Shown piece by piece: positions 1 through 12,000 of a DNA stretch of 64,000 nt (position 1 is the stretch's first letter; each line of letters begins with the position of its first letter). Both the position numbers and the translations under genes were made by a program. This DNA is from Lepidurus packardi (Eukaryota; Arthropoda; Branchiopoda; Notostraca; Triopsidae), in the NCBI GenBank assembly GCA_023053545.1, contig JAKZAN010000001.1:10312565-10376564 (forward strand), in the 5' to 3' direction. The notes beneath the pieces were generated by a model. That model searched no databases, had not been told where the DNA came from, and saw only the letters and a program-made list of their open reading frames with translations.

Positions 1-1517
1 AATTGAATGCCTTGTACTCCAATAAAGATCGTTTGATGGAAATCTTGCAATTGCACGCAGTTCCCCGACGACTTCCCTCAGAGGAAATCTTTCGCAGCCA
101 CATGCACCAAGTAAAAACTTAACTTACCTCAAGAAATCCGGCTAAAGTAGTTTGATTTGATTAGGTCGAAACGACCGATCGTAATCGTAAATTGTACTTT
201 AACGTGGTTGGCTTGGAAGAAAACGCCACTATTACGGTGGAAGGAGGCGGAGTCAACGCTACCATTATTCAGCCCGATATCGGCGCCTTGAACGGCATTG
301 TTCACATCATCGACCGAGTATTAGGAATCGCTTCAGCCTCTGTTTACGAGAAGCTCCACACGGATCCTATGATTTCGTAAGGTTTTCCTCAAGTACAATC
401 TGACACTGGGAGTTCATTCCTTTTTATTTCTTGTTTTTTTAGTGACTCGTTCCGATTGGGCGAGCAAGACGACTTTAATCTCCGTACTAACGACACTACC
501 CAAAGGTTCACCTATTTCGTGCCCGCCAACGAGGCCTGGGATCGCGTTTACCGGGCAATGGGCTCCTCTTACAAGAAATTATTCATGGGATCGTATTCCT
601 ACCAAGTAAGAGCACGCTCGGTTAATGAGACTTGAAGTTCTTAATCCGCTTTATTTTCCAAAGGTGCAGCAGATTCTAGAAAGGCATCTGCTTGTGGGTA
701 AAGCTTATAGGGTGTCAGAATTGGCGCAACTGACGAGTACCGGCAAGGATAATTCCTTGCAGACCATTCGAGGCCAGATCCAACTCTCTGTGGTGCAGTC
801 TTCGGCAGGTATGATAGATTTTGTCTCTACTAAATTTAACTACTCCGTCTTTAAACACATCTTTTCCATCTTGCCCTCCTACTTCTTTGTGGTTACTCGG
901 TTTGGTGATGGATTAACTGCTAATTAAACTTTTTTCCCACTTTCTGCTAACATTACAGCTTACGAATCAAATAAACCACAAATGGGTGAGTAGCACGGTA
1001 CTTCTCTCTTCCTATCATAGTTCTACCAAATCCCTTAAAAAATAGTCTAACTGGTAACGTAAGCCAGCTTCGCTTTTTCTTATCGTGTATCCTTTAACAA
1101 TGAAATGCATGTGAACCGGCGAATTGCTTTGTTCGCTTGTTTTTCATTGTTGAGGGGGATGCGACATGGAAAAAGAAGCTGAGTAATTCTCGAACTCCGG
1201 ATAGAAGCCAATTGATTACTTTTTGTGTGTGGCAGTGTAAGTTACAAAGTGTAATTACCCATTAGCACGAATCGTAATTTTGGTAAATTCTTTCATTTTA
1301 CTGTATGTCTGCAGAGTATTACGTGGAGTGGGAGGGCATAAAAGCGCGCATTATCCGTCCTGATGTACAATGCACCAACGGAGTTATCCACGTTATTGAC
1401 ACTGTCCTGGTCAAGCCTCGCGATATTACTGTCAACGGACAGCAACCACTAGTACCAAGCGTACTGGCTACCTTTATTCTCGCCGTATGGGCCATAGCTA
1501 CTAGGATATTGCATTAA
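1..1517 (+). CDS. Fas1: Fasciclin 1, C-terminal part (two FAS1 domains, GPI signal)
   Basis: 3' end of a GPI-anchored FAS1-domain cell adhesion protein; the 5' part lies outside the window. Exons seen: 1-110, 165-376, 443-605, 664-808, an optional 959-985, and 1315-1517 (stop). The first two hold the end of one FAS1 domain, with the conserved box NGIVHIIDRVLG; the rest form a complete last FAS1 domain (TYFVPANEAW near its start, NGVIHVIDTVLVKP near its end). The final about 20 residues (VPSVLATFILAVWAIATRIL) are hydrophobic and end at the stop, as expected of a GPI-attachment signal. All exon phases agree and introns have GT-AG ends. Role by family: homophilic adhesion on neuronal and epithelial surfaces. 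Other FAS1 proteins (midline fasciclin) are possible, but the GPI-type tail and micro-exon favour Fas1. Confidence 0.85.
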
Positions 1518-2222
1518 ACGAGACTATGAGACGAATGTCGGGAGAAGTATTTAAGCTGTTTAGCAAGGAAGAACGTTACTAGACTTCAAAAGCGAAGATA
1601 AAAGGCAAGGGAGTGTCTTAGCTTTGCATTTAAAAAAGACACGTCTTCGTGCAAAGACTGATAGAGTAAGTACATACTGTTTCATTTTTTGGTTTCCTCA
1701 TGCAACGCGCATCATGCATATTTTTGCTAAGTCATCCAAATAAGTTGTAAGTTTGATCACATGGAATCTCATAAAAGACATTGTGTATTTCTTCTCTCTT
1801 TAAAAATTCTTTGTGATGTTTACTGCTGCGAATATTGTAGCCATTTCCTAGAGAAAAAATCTTTGCCGATTTTTCCCAGCAGTTTACGAGTAGCTTAAAC
1901 AGCTTTGCACTGTGCTGCAGCACCCGCAATCTCTCTTTTTTTTTTTAACAAAGTTTGTACCCAATCAATGAAAAAAACGATCAGACTTAAAACAAAGCTA
2001 AATTATGTTTCCACAGCCTTTGAGAAAAAATACAATGCGTGTTTCGTTCGTAACTGGACAAATAAAATTGAAACTCAAAAGTTATCCTCAATTCAAAACG
2101 CTTGGTTACTAATCTAACGAATGTTAATTAATGTAACAAATGTTAATACTTAATTAGTCCCAAGAAAATTTTACATTAAAGTTGCAACTCCGAATATGTC
2201 ACTTGCGATCGAAGAATACAAA
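1518..2222. other. Intergenic / 3' UTRs of two convergent genes
   Basis: Between the stop of the fasciclin gene (+) and the stop of the TEP-like gene (-). The sequence is AT-rich, with short open frames on both strands that resemble no known protein. It probably holds both 3' UTRs. No further feature seen. Confidence 0.5.
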
Positions 2223-5200
2223 TCAAGGTAAAGTAGCATTCAGCTGAATACTGGCTGATTCGATTTGATATGTCAGGGTTAAGTTACTCGTACTGCTACT
2301 AGTATTATTATTATTAATGAGAGACTCAACGGAATCGTTACTTGTAGCTATCACTTCCAAAACCGGTAGGGGAGAACTCTCATGGGAGGAGTCCACAACA
2401 AATGGGAGTGCAGAAGAAATTTCGTGGAAGATCTCGTTGCTCGTGCTTGGGGTAGGTTCGGATGCTACGCTCGGGAGGTAAGAACCGACAGGCGGGGTCG
2501 AAATAGACAAAAGATCTAGCTCTCCCAGGCTAAGTCCCGAAAGCAGCGTGCTCTCTGGTCGTCCGTGAAGTAATTGCCAAGAAAACTGATGGGCAGTTGC
2601 AGTATCGTAAACTTTTATGTAACCTGGTTCGAGTTTCACAGCTAAACCCATTCGGTGTGCCGTCAAATTGAGGCAATACTCTTGGTCCAGAAGGAAACCC
2701 TCCCCCACCTTTAGTTTAAAAATAAAAAGAGCATTCGGTAAAGAAAATGGGTTGGAGATCGTAACATATATTACCTTCGGGAAGAACACGTAAGCCATGC
2801 CCAAATGGAGCTTGTAAGGGAAGTTAATAGTTTGACGGTCATCAAAAATGTACGTCGACATCAACTGGATTTTCATAATAGTTTCCATACTCGTTTTGCC
2901 CCTATAATCATGCATCATATAAGTTAGATCCCAAGCTTACCCTTTCAGGCTAGCTTTATAAGTTCATTTTTGCAAAGTTTTTATAAAAAGAAAAAAGAAA
3001 GATGTATTTCGCCTAGGTAAACTAAAAAACTGAAATTTTCCGTGAAAATACATGGAGACGAATGGATTTCTGAAGTACTTATTCTTGGCCTATAATCATG
3101 CATCATATAAGTTAGATCCCAAGCTTACCCTTTCATGCTAGCTTTATGAGTTCATTTTTGCAAAGTTTTTATAAAAAGAAAAAAGAAAGATGTATTTCGC
3201 CTAGGTAAACTAAAAAACTGAAATTTTCCGTGAAAATACATGGAGACGAATTGATTTCTGAAGTACTTATTCTTGGCTCGAACTTCAAAGGGAAAACGAA
3301 AGGAGGTATACCTGGTTAGACATGAAGAAACGGTGATTTGCTGTGGAGGATCGCCCAATTCAGTGCCAACGGATTCTAACGATTCGTTAATAACGCTGGA
3401 AATCTTGAACGCACCCTCTGACGTCATCGTTCGCGTTTGCCATCGTAGCTTTGTCTAGAGTAGTTTATTGTATATTTAAGCAAGAGATAGTAATATTAAT
3501 AGTGATTAAATACAGTTGGTGGCAAGTAAATACACTTAGTTGATTTGCTGATAACCAAATATACGTAGTTAATATAAAAGCAATTAATTGAAAACTGGTA
3601 AGTTACTAAATATAAAACCAAGAACTTTCACCTGCAGAGTGGCGCAGCCCATGCCTACAGCCCGGAATTGCATTTGTGATGGTAAGTTTTTGACTTGAAA
3701 TTGACGAGTTCTCTTAGCACCGCGGAACCTGATGGACTGCTGATGGGAAGCATCGACTTTGTCTTCTTTGATGCTGTAAGGCTCACTTTCTTCCAACGAT
3801 CCTTCTACTGGTACGATTAAAATGTCATCCAAGTCCGTGGCTTCCTAAACCACACGGATAGTGGTTATGAAAAAAAAACTTTCCCTAGAGATCTTTTACT
3901 TCCACTCCATTATCATAGGACGTGTTAAGCCCAGCGTTAATTCCCAAGTTGATGGTTAAATCCCGTGTGGCATCATGAGCCATTCTCGTAAATGCATCTA
4001 TGGCCAATGTAGCTGGAATTTTCAACTAACAGAATCCAGAACCACAAAAAAAGCCTTAGGATTAAATCCTCTATAGCTGCAAATGAAACACACCATGGGG
4101 TAATGTCGGAGAACAAGTGTCTGGGCCATGAGCCAATACGCTAAACCTTGAGCACGGTCAAATTGGTTTGCCTGTGCCAAAACCCTTAACGAGCCAATTA
4201 CTGTTTCCAGGGACGCTTCATTAACTAGTCGGAGAATAAAAAAAAGTTTTCGCACAGCCAGAATCTTGTCTTTTTTTTACCTTCGCAAAAGACTTTGTCC
4301 AAGTCCAATGCTGCGATGCGTTGTATGGCCAGAGAAGTTAAGGAGCTTTTGGTAATGACAAGGGCTTGGCTCATTAAAACTGAACTTAAATCCTGATAAT
4401 TGGCAGATAATTCTTTATCCAAATACAATTGTGCCTTTCGAATTAATGCGTACACTTCCTATTTTTGGTAAACGGATTATGAATGTTTTAAGCGATAGGC
4501 GTACATCGTCATCTCTTACCACAGTTTCCAAGTTAGCTTCTGCCAACGCAATTAAAACCCGAGCTGTGCGCAAGATTTTATCTTCATATGTGTCAGTGAT
4601 ATTGGCAAGTGGTCTAAACCAGCCTTCCGCATCTTGCTTTGAAGCAATCCAATCAACAGCCCCGCTAATAAACTTCACATCGCTCTGGATATAGTGCCTC
4701 AAATGTGCCAAAACTAAAACGCTTGTAGCTGTAGTCCTATAGCAATGAAACAGCATACAAAAAAATATTAGTCTTTGGAAATTTGTTTTTTTTGCCATAC
4801 CTAAAAACATCATGGGGCAATTCCACAAACGATCCGTCACTCTGTCGATAAGCTACGATATTCTGTACCAACTGGACCAAGGCAGCTTCGTCGTCTTTGG
4901 CGGCTTGGATCCAGCGATGGGCGTCCATCAAGTGATCCATTAACGACTCAGTGGGCGAATCCTCGTCCAAAACAGTCATATGGAACCCACCTATGAAAGA
5001 AAAACACCCGAAACTTTTAGTAACTTCCTATCATTTTCCTTCCAATTTTTTTTCTTACCAGAAATGATGATTTCAGCCGTCAAAGAACCAGGCAAGACTC
5101 CAAACGCGTTGAATTCTATGACCGATGTGTGGGACAATTCATCATTCGAACCTGCATGGCCCCAAACCCTTTAAAAACAAAATGCAAACAAAGCCGTTAA

Positions 5201-8200
5201 TTTCCTAGCCGAAAAGTTATTTATTTCGAAGGTCAAGCTTTAATTTCTAGTGATGAAAACTTTTTTCGTAAAGAAAATATAAATTTTTGTTACAACTTAC
5301 CTGAAATAGCCAGGCGTGCCCCAGCCCGTGGCCACGCCTACGGCCTGTACTTGCCAGGAACTTGAAGGTAGTGGGCGACTGGCCAAAGGGGCCATGACGA
5401 TCGTTCTTAGGCCTACTTTAATACCTTTACCAATAGCGATACACGGGCGCACATAAGAAGTTTCATCTCTCTCTCCAACTCTTTTTGTCGAAGTCTGTCT
5501 TTGATGCAATCGCTTGGAACGACGCTTGGAAACAACCCCCGAATAGCTCCAGGCAATCCAGAAGGTTTCTGGTCGCTCTGGCGAGAGCACATTGGGTGTA
5601 GCTGCTGATTGGATTATAATTTCGTTCTCTGCCAAGATACAAGACGGGATTGTCAATAAAGCACGTAGGCTGAGAAAACCTTGTTATGAAACGCTGCAGT
5701 TATAAGACTACCTTGCTTTCCCAAGCGGGCAACCCATGATTGCGTATTTCCCTCCCCACCTAATACAATCCGATACGCTGGTTTGGCCGAGGCTGGGTCG
5801 ATATCGAATAAAGCAATATAGACGTTGTCACTTGCTTGCACGTCTATTATCACATGCCCGACTTGATGACTTACAGGAATAATTTCATACTCGAATTCCT
5901 CTGCCGGTACAGCAAATGATTTCTCTAGGAGATAAAGCAAAATCGGTTTAAAATGTTTTCTTTTCGTGTGGGGTGGGGGAGATAATCAGTGTAAATCCAT
6001 TCTATTAGCTTACCATTCAGGCAGAAATACTGAGTGTGCAACTGAGTGTGGATCAAGCCCGGTTCTTGGATGAGTAGCGTCTTGGAAATGGGCGTGGTTT
6101 CGAAAATGTGCTTTGGCGCTGTCACGTTTATAGTCGGCGTGCAGCATTCGTTAGAATCGTACCCTTTAAGTTGGGCTGTCAAAGTCATTAATCCCCTTTT
6201 TAAAGTGTCTACGCGGACCCGTAAGATGGTTGGAGCTTGTGGGGCCAGACAAGCAGTCTCCGTTTGCAACTTCTTACCATTTGCCTTGAAAAGTGCTCCG
6301 CCACTCACTGCCAACGTCAGTTGGACCTAGGTAAACACAAAAAGGCTTCTTATATTAAAAAACAAGCTAAGAAATTAAGACGTGGTACTTGTTGGCAGTC
6401 TGAGAGCTTGTTCCATAGCGTGACATCCACAAGCAGTTGCTCTCCCACCTTAACCGATGGCGGAAGATGAAAATAGATGTCCACATTGGCTGCTATTAGA
6501 CTTTTGCTGATTCGCAATGGCTTAGAAATCTCGAAGTTGCCTAATGGATGTAATGTAAAGCTGTAGAGTGCCAAATTTTGCTGTAGGTTCGGCCACTGAA
6601 TCTCCACCATCAAGGAATCGTTGTTTCTACGAAAGAGAAAAAAAAATACGCTTTGAGTTCCCTTTCAAGAATAACTGAAGAAACCGAGAAACGAGAAATA
6701 CAAGAAATAAAGTAGAAGAATCATAAAAACTTGAGGTACCGCAGAAAGGGGCTTAGAAGGTATTACTGAGGCAATACCTGGGTTCGAAGCATTGAAAATA
6801 CCACGCATTAGACATCATTTCCAGGAACAGGTTTCTGGGCAATCCAGCTTCCGTAAATGGGTCCCAGTTTCCGTTGTTGCAATCATCGCTTGACAGCGTT
6901 CGCTGCGGAGGTTCCGGTTTCCAAATGACATTGCTATTGTCTACCACTCCTGCTAGGCAATTGTAGGTCTGCGCTACCGTCGACATTCGAATACGAGCAC
7001 TGGAATTTCTTCCGCCGATGCCCTCGTCCGTCACCAATTGCAACTACGATTACATTAGAAAAAAAAAAACTTTTCAAGAAAAGCAATGTAAAAACAGATA
7101 GTAAGGAAGGCTTACATTTTCTTGTGAGCGGGCGAGAATGTTCAAATGGACCGTATTTTGCACCAATTGGCCCTCCCGCGTCACGAAATGAGCCGTGAGC
7201 CAGGCAAATGGGCGCATAGCAGACGAAATGGGGACACTAAAAGGGAACCAAGGAAAATGTACGGTTCTTTCATGCAAAAAGGAAAAAAATCCACTCCTGT
7301 CTTTCTTAATTCTTATCTGAATTTTCAAGCCAGACATATATAAGGTCTGTGTACCTGAAACTCAGCTCTGTCAGGTTACTTCTCATTCGGCGAATCAACT
7401 CTGATCCCCAGGCAACAACGTGGCCCGCTGGGTTCATTACGCTGTAATACACTGTCTCTTCGAAAGGGCAGTTGGAGCAAACCGTCACATTCAGGACCTC
7501 ATCCACCTAAAAGTTTTTCCGCAAAAACATCGATTCTTTTTAAAGCAAAAAAAAGGAGATAAAAAGACAAAAAAAAAAGAAAGGAAAAAGAAAAACGGAT
7601 CCCTACCGAAACGAATTCTTCTGTTTGGTGGATCACTACATGGCAGCCATCAATAGGTCCTTGTCTCAAGAGTTTGACAGAAGCTAGCACAAAACTACCG
7701 TCCAATTTTTCTCCCTCTACAGCTTCCACTGCTGCCTAAAAAAAAAGATATTCTCTCCTTTAAACTTAAAAAATTTCCCCAGGAAAGATTACTTCCAGGA
7801 AGATGAAATCAGCCCGACTGTCCACCAGTGTGATGATAAATGCTTCATGACTCTTAGTAACATTGAGTAGCGTTTCATAAAGTGTACGGTTCTCTTCCTT
7901 GACTTGAATTCTTAAAAGCGCCCAAGTTTCAGTGTTAACGACGTGAACCTACAAACATTGAGTATATGAAATGGAAGAGAAAAGGGATATTATAAGAACT
8001 TTCTACATAAGACAATTTACTTACGGTCCCAAAGATGGGTAAGAAAGGAGCGTAGTACTTTAACTGCTCATCAAATTCCACTTGCACGTAGTGAGATGGA
8101 AAGAGCAGAGCCTCCCCCACGAATTCAATATCTGTTTTTCCTTGCGTGACATTCAACGTTCTGAATGTGCGAAAGCCATTGACGATCACTTCCAATTTCC

Positions 8201-9099
8201 ACGAGCCCAAGGGCGGGAACTGGCTCAAGGGAAATTCCATGTTTTTCAACCCTAGATCAAAAAGAAACAAACATCAGAACATATAACTTCAGGAAAACGC
8301 CAAATAAACGTGAAAGATATACGAACCGGGCTGCAAAGGGATGTCCCAGGCCATAATAACGGTACTGAAAGGGTCATAAAGCCGTACTTGTGCATTAGTG
8401 TTGGCGATAGCTTTCAGCGCGTGGTCTACTGCCAAAATCCACCACGAAACTGAGAAGCGGGTGGCGCGAAAATACTTATTGTTTGGGTACAAGTACATAT
8501 ATTAGCAAGAGTTTTATTACCAACATTCCCAGGGTGGTAAGTATCTTGATTCAACACAATTTCCAAGGAGCGGATTGCCGGGGCAATCTCTATGCTCAAA
8601 GTGGAGCTGAAATTGCACTGTGTTTGCCAGTTGACGCATTCCGCTAACATCTGGACATTGGCGGGTCCAGGAGACAGATGTACAGGCAGAAATAGCTCCA
8701 CCACGGCATCAGCTATTAGCGGAAATTAATACTAGGAAAATGGTGGTCTCTAATGAAAGCCACAGGTCTTTATGTACCTTGGACAAGCGTTTTGTTCTCT
8801 GTTATGATTTCCAATTCCTCTTCATTTTGGCTCCGGAAGAGTCTGACATGGATTACTTCGCCTGCCTGGGATTGATTACGCGTGTGATGGATCCAGACTA
8901 CTAATGGTTGTCCCGCCAACGCGACGGGTGACGTTAGAACTGTGTACTCACTAACAAACCAAGTAAAATTGGTAATTAAGCTGCAAGCTTTTCTAAAAGT
9001 TTGGTCCCTCCTAACTAATTACTTCTGGCAGACGTGGGGTTCTCCAGCATGACAATAAGCGCTCCAGAAAAGCAGAACGAAAATGCGTAGAGCCACCAT
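2223..9099 (-). CDS. Alpha-2-macroglobulin/TEP-like secreted protein with FAMeT-type domain, no thioester
   Basis: Start ATG 9099 encodes a signal peptide (MVALRIFVLLFWSAYCHAG). Twenty-four exons: 9099-9023, 8950-8778, 8712-8521, 8428-8327, 8251-8025, 7948-7793, 7735-7607, 7506-7355, 7236-7116, 7043-6778, 6626-6389, 6326-6014, 5924-5712, 5628-5301, 5168-5059, 4990-4801, 4736-4520, 4458-4281, 4224-4094, 4025-3900, 3844-3632, 3454-3267, 2901-2775, 2708-2223. They sum to 4653 nt, 1550 aa. Order: macroglobulin MG domains (exons 2-12), a domain like farnesoic acid O-methyltransferase (FAMeT; exons 13-14, with RIVLGGEGNTQSW and GVATGWGTPGYF), a shortened thioester (TED) alpha/alpha domain (exons 15-19), a CUB-like part, the MG8 receptor-binding domain (KLEPGYIKVYD) and a Ser/Thr/Asn-rich tail. 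The canonical GCGEQ is absent and about 20 residues around it are missing. CPAMD8/CD109/TEP relatives act extracellularly in innate immunity or adhesion; a thioester-free member cannot bond covalently to targets. Confidence 0.85.
2901..3276 (-). repeat. Tandem duplication (2 x 188 bp) containing one intron of the TEP-like gene
   Basis: Positions 2901-3088 and 3089-3276 are direct adjacent copies of 188 bp that differ at about 3 positions. Each copy carries a complete intron (donor GTACTTC, acceptor TTATAG) plus 11 bp of the upstream exon (GCCAAGAATAA). Splicing from the first donor (3266) to the last acceptor (2902) keeps the reading frame. Using the inner sites would include an 11-nt micro-exon and shift the frame. 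Confidence 0.93.
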
Positions 9100-12000
9100 T
9101 CTGCTCACATGGTCCAACTGGACGTTTCCTATGTTTAAAAATAATTTTTTAAAAATATGGATTGGAGTCGTCCTTATCTTATTTTATTTATTTTTCCTCT
9201 GGCTTTTTCTGTTTCGGAAGCTCGTGGCTAATTTGGCGACGAGTCAAAACGATGGGACGAAATTGTGAGGGAGCGGAAAAAGAGAAAGAAAAAAGTAGTA
9301 ATACTCCATAGAAAAAGGCCTGGCTAAATTTAGTTTTCTTTTCCCTTCGCTCTATTGCCGACTGTGGAGGCATGAAGTCCTACAGGGCACAGCAGCAATA
9401 GTATATGTGTGCACTCTCTCCTCCCCCATGTCTTCAACTGACAAGACAATTCTCATTTGCATATTCACTGCGGCCCCTGGGCAGGAACAAAGCTAACGGA
9501 GACCCTTTCATGTTTCCAGATTCGATTAGCTTCCCCAGTCCCTTCCATCGAATGTCAAATGCTTCTTCCAACGCCCCACAACTTATCACTTAATTTATAC
9601 ACCTAAAAAATAACAAGGAAACTCGTCCGCTTGACGCTCCCAGATTCACACCTGCAGCCAAAAGGTTTAAAAATTTTTCTTTTTGTTTGTCTTAAAGCGT
9701 GAAAATTTCTTCTTTCATACGTAATTTAGTGAAATGCTCCGAAACGATCTTGAGCTGTAAAATTAAAAAAAAAAATTCGTGTGCTTCTGTTGCCATAATA
9801 AAGCTCAATCGCTCCCTTCCTACATTCCACTTGGAAAGCGTTAATATCTATACTTTTTAAGAAAAGGGTAAGAAGCTTCTCGGAATGCCTGTAATGGAAA
9901 GGAGAAGGATCTTCCCTTTTCTCATTTGTTTGTTTCTTATCAACCAATCCCCGGAAGATGTTACTGAGCTCTTTTCTTCCTTCCTCCCGGTTAGATTTCC
10001 TGCACTTAACACCTTCTAAACTTTTCCCCCAACTAGATTTCCTTTGTTTTCGGGACTTTTTCGGCAAACGAAAAATAAGATTCCAAGGGATGAGTTAGCT
10101 CTGCCTATTGTACTTTCAACTTCAACTCCAACGGTCTAGAAGTAATACACAAGACCGTTATAAAAAGGTTCCGGGTGCGAGAAAAAAAATGGTAGACAAT
10201 TCCTCCAGCATCCCTCGGTTTCAAAAATATCCGTCAAAATCGCTCCACTAATCTCCCAATTCAATCTCCCTCGGCGCCTGTATAAAAAGGAAACAAAAAA
10301 TGAAAATAAAGTAGAGTAATACTGATCCTATTGCTTCCATCCAGTTGAAAAACAATACTGCTGCAGGGTTGCTTTTGGTCTTAGACTTGTAAAACTCTAC
10401 TTCAATAAAGTTGGTCTGCAATATTCACAGGAGAAGCTTTCGTTTCTCGTAGCACACAGCATCTTCTGCCGAGACATCTCCATCTATCTCTGTTTGTCCA
10501 CGGAATTTAATTTATGGTCTACCAAGACCCCTTTTTCTCTCTTCCATTTTCTGTGTACGTTATTCCTTGAAATAAAAATGGTCTACAAGGGGAAAAAATC
10601 AAAGAAAAAACTCGACAACTATTACTTAACCTCCACCAGAATTTGTCAACGTCCCTAAAGTGAATGCTCCAGTTTTAACGAGCAGCGTTAATACGTAAAA
10701 GACGGGCGTTAATACAATATTCCTAGCATTGTACTGGCAGAAGTCAGATCCTTCTTCCAGGCCGAGCCAAAGCAGTACCGAAAAACAAAAGAAGAGAAAA
10801 GTAGTGCGTCTTAAGGTTGTCTAAACCCGCGTAAATTGGAGCTGGAGCTGGCAAAGACAGCTTCCAAGAACGTTTCATGTTGATTGCTAGATTACTGAAG
10901 AAATAAAATATCCTCCGCTGAAAAACTCACGAGAACAATTACAGGCCGTAGTGTATAACATAACGCTCAGCAATTTTCGCTTTCATCTTTTCCACAACAT
11001 TTTTTTCTTTTTTTTTCCCTCTCACCGATGCCGGATTTCGGGTTTCGGAAAGAGAGAGCGAGAAAGAGAGAAATAAGAAGCGAAAAAAATCTGCGTCGCA
11101 GCCCTCGCTTTTCTTCGTGTCTTTGTCCAAACCATATTTCCCGATGGTAAATGGGAATTGCGTTGGCAGGAAAAATAGAAGACAGCTTCCATAATAGCAA
11201 GAGCTGACTGGGGACCTAGCTTTGGCTTTGGCCAGAAGGAAAGCCTTCGCTCTCTCCGCTATGGACCGAAGAAAAAGGGAAAACGAAAGTAACCAAGACC
11301 CAGCAAAGCCGCAGAACATCCGTCTAAAGCCTGGAAAGACGTTGGGAAACAACTGGACAATTGATCAGAAACTCAAAGCTTTGGCTGCGAGCTGAGGAAA
11401 TCCCTCAATTTGTCACAAGGGTAAAATAACGTTCGTCAAAGTACCGGCAGAATTACGCTTAGAGGAATTACTTACAAGAAAATTCAATAGCTGGCGGGAC
11501 TCAATAATCCTCAACGGTGTTAAAATAATGACGAACTCCAATTTTAACACGTGAACGGTCGGATCTTATAAGTCTTCAGAGTGCCAAACTGGAATTCTCG
11601 CCTCTTCGGAAGACCACAGGCTGGCTGCAAGACTGACAGCTTGGCGCTGAAGGTAGCTGGCTAAGCTGCTAACTTAAATTCGTAGACGCCGGCGTCGTAA
11701 CACTCTCGCTACTGCGTCTGGAAACGTCTTTTCCGTTCTGAATTGGCACGACTCTACGTCTAACAGCAACAAGCCCGAAGAAAGATTCATCACAACCACT
11801 ATTGAAACCTTTCCAGCTGCCTCAATTTCGCTACCCTAGCCTAGTAAAACGTGCTAAAATCGCAGTTATATTCACTACCCGAAGTTCTCCTGGATATTTT
11901 AGACCATTTTGATCCAGTTGGTACACTCTAATAGTAATGGAAGCACTGTATTTATGTACCTCTCCATCACTGCACTCTATTTTTGAATTCCCATATGGTA

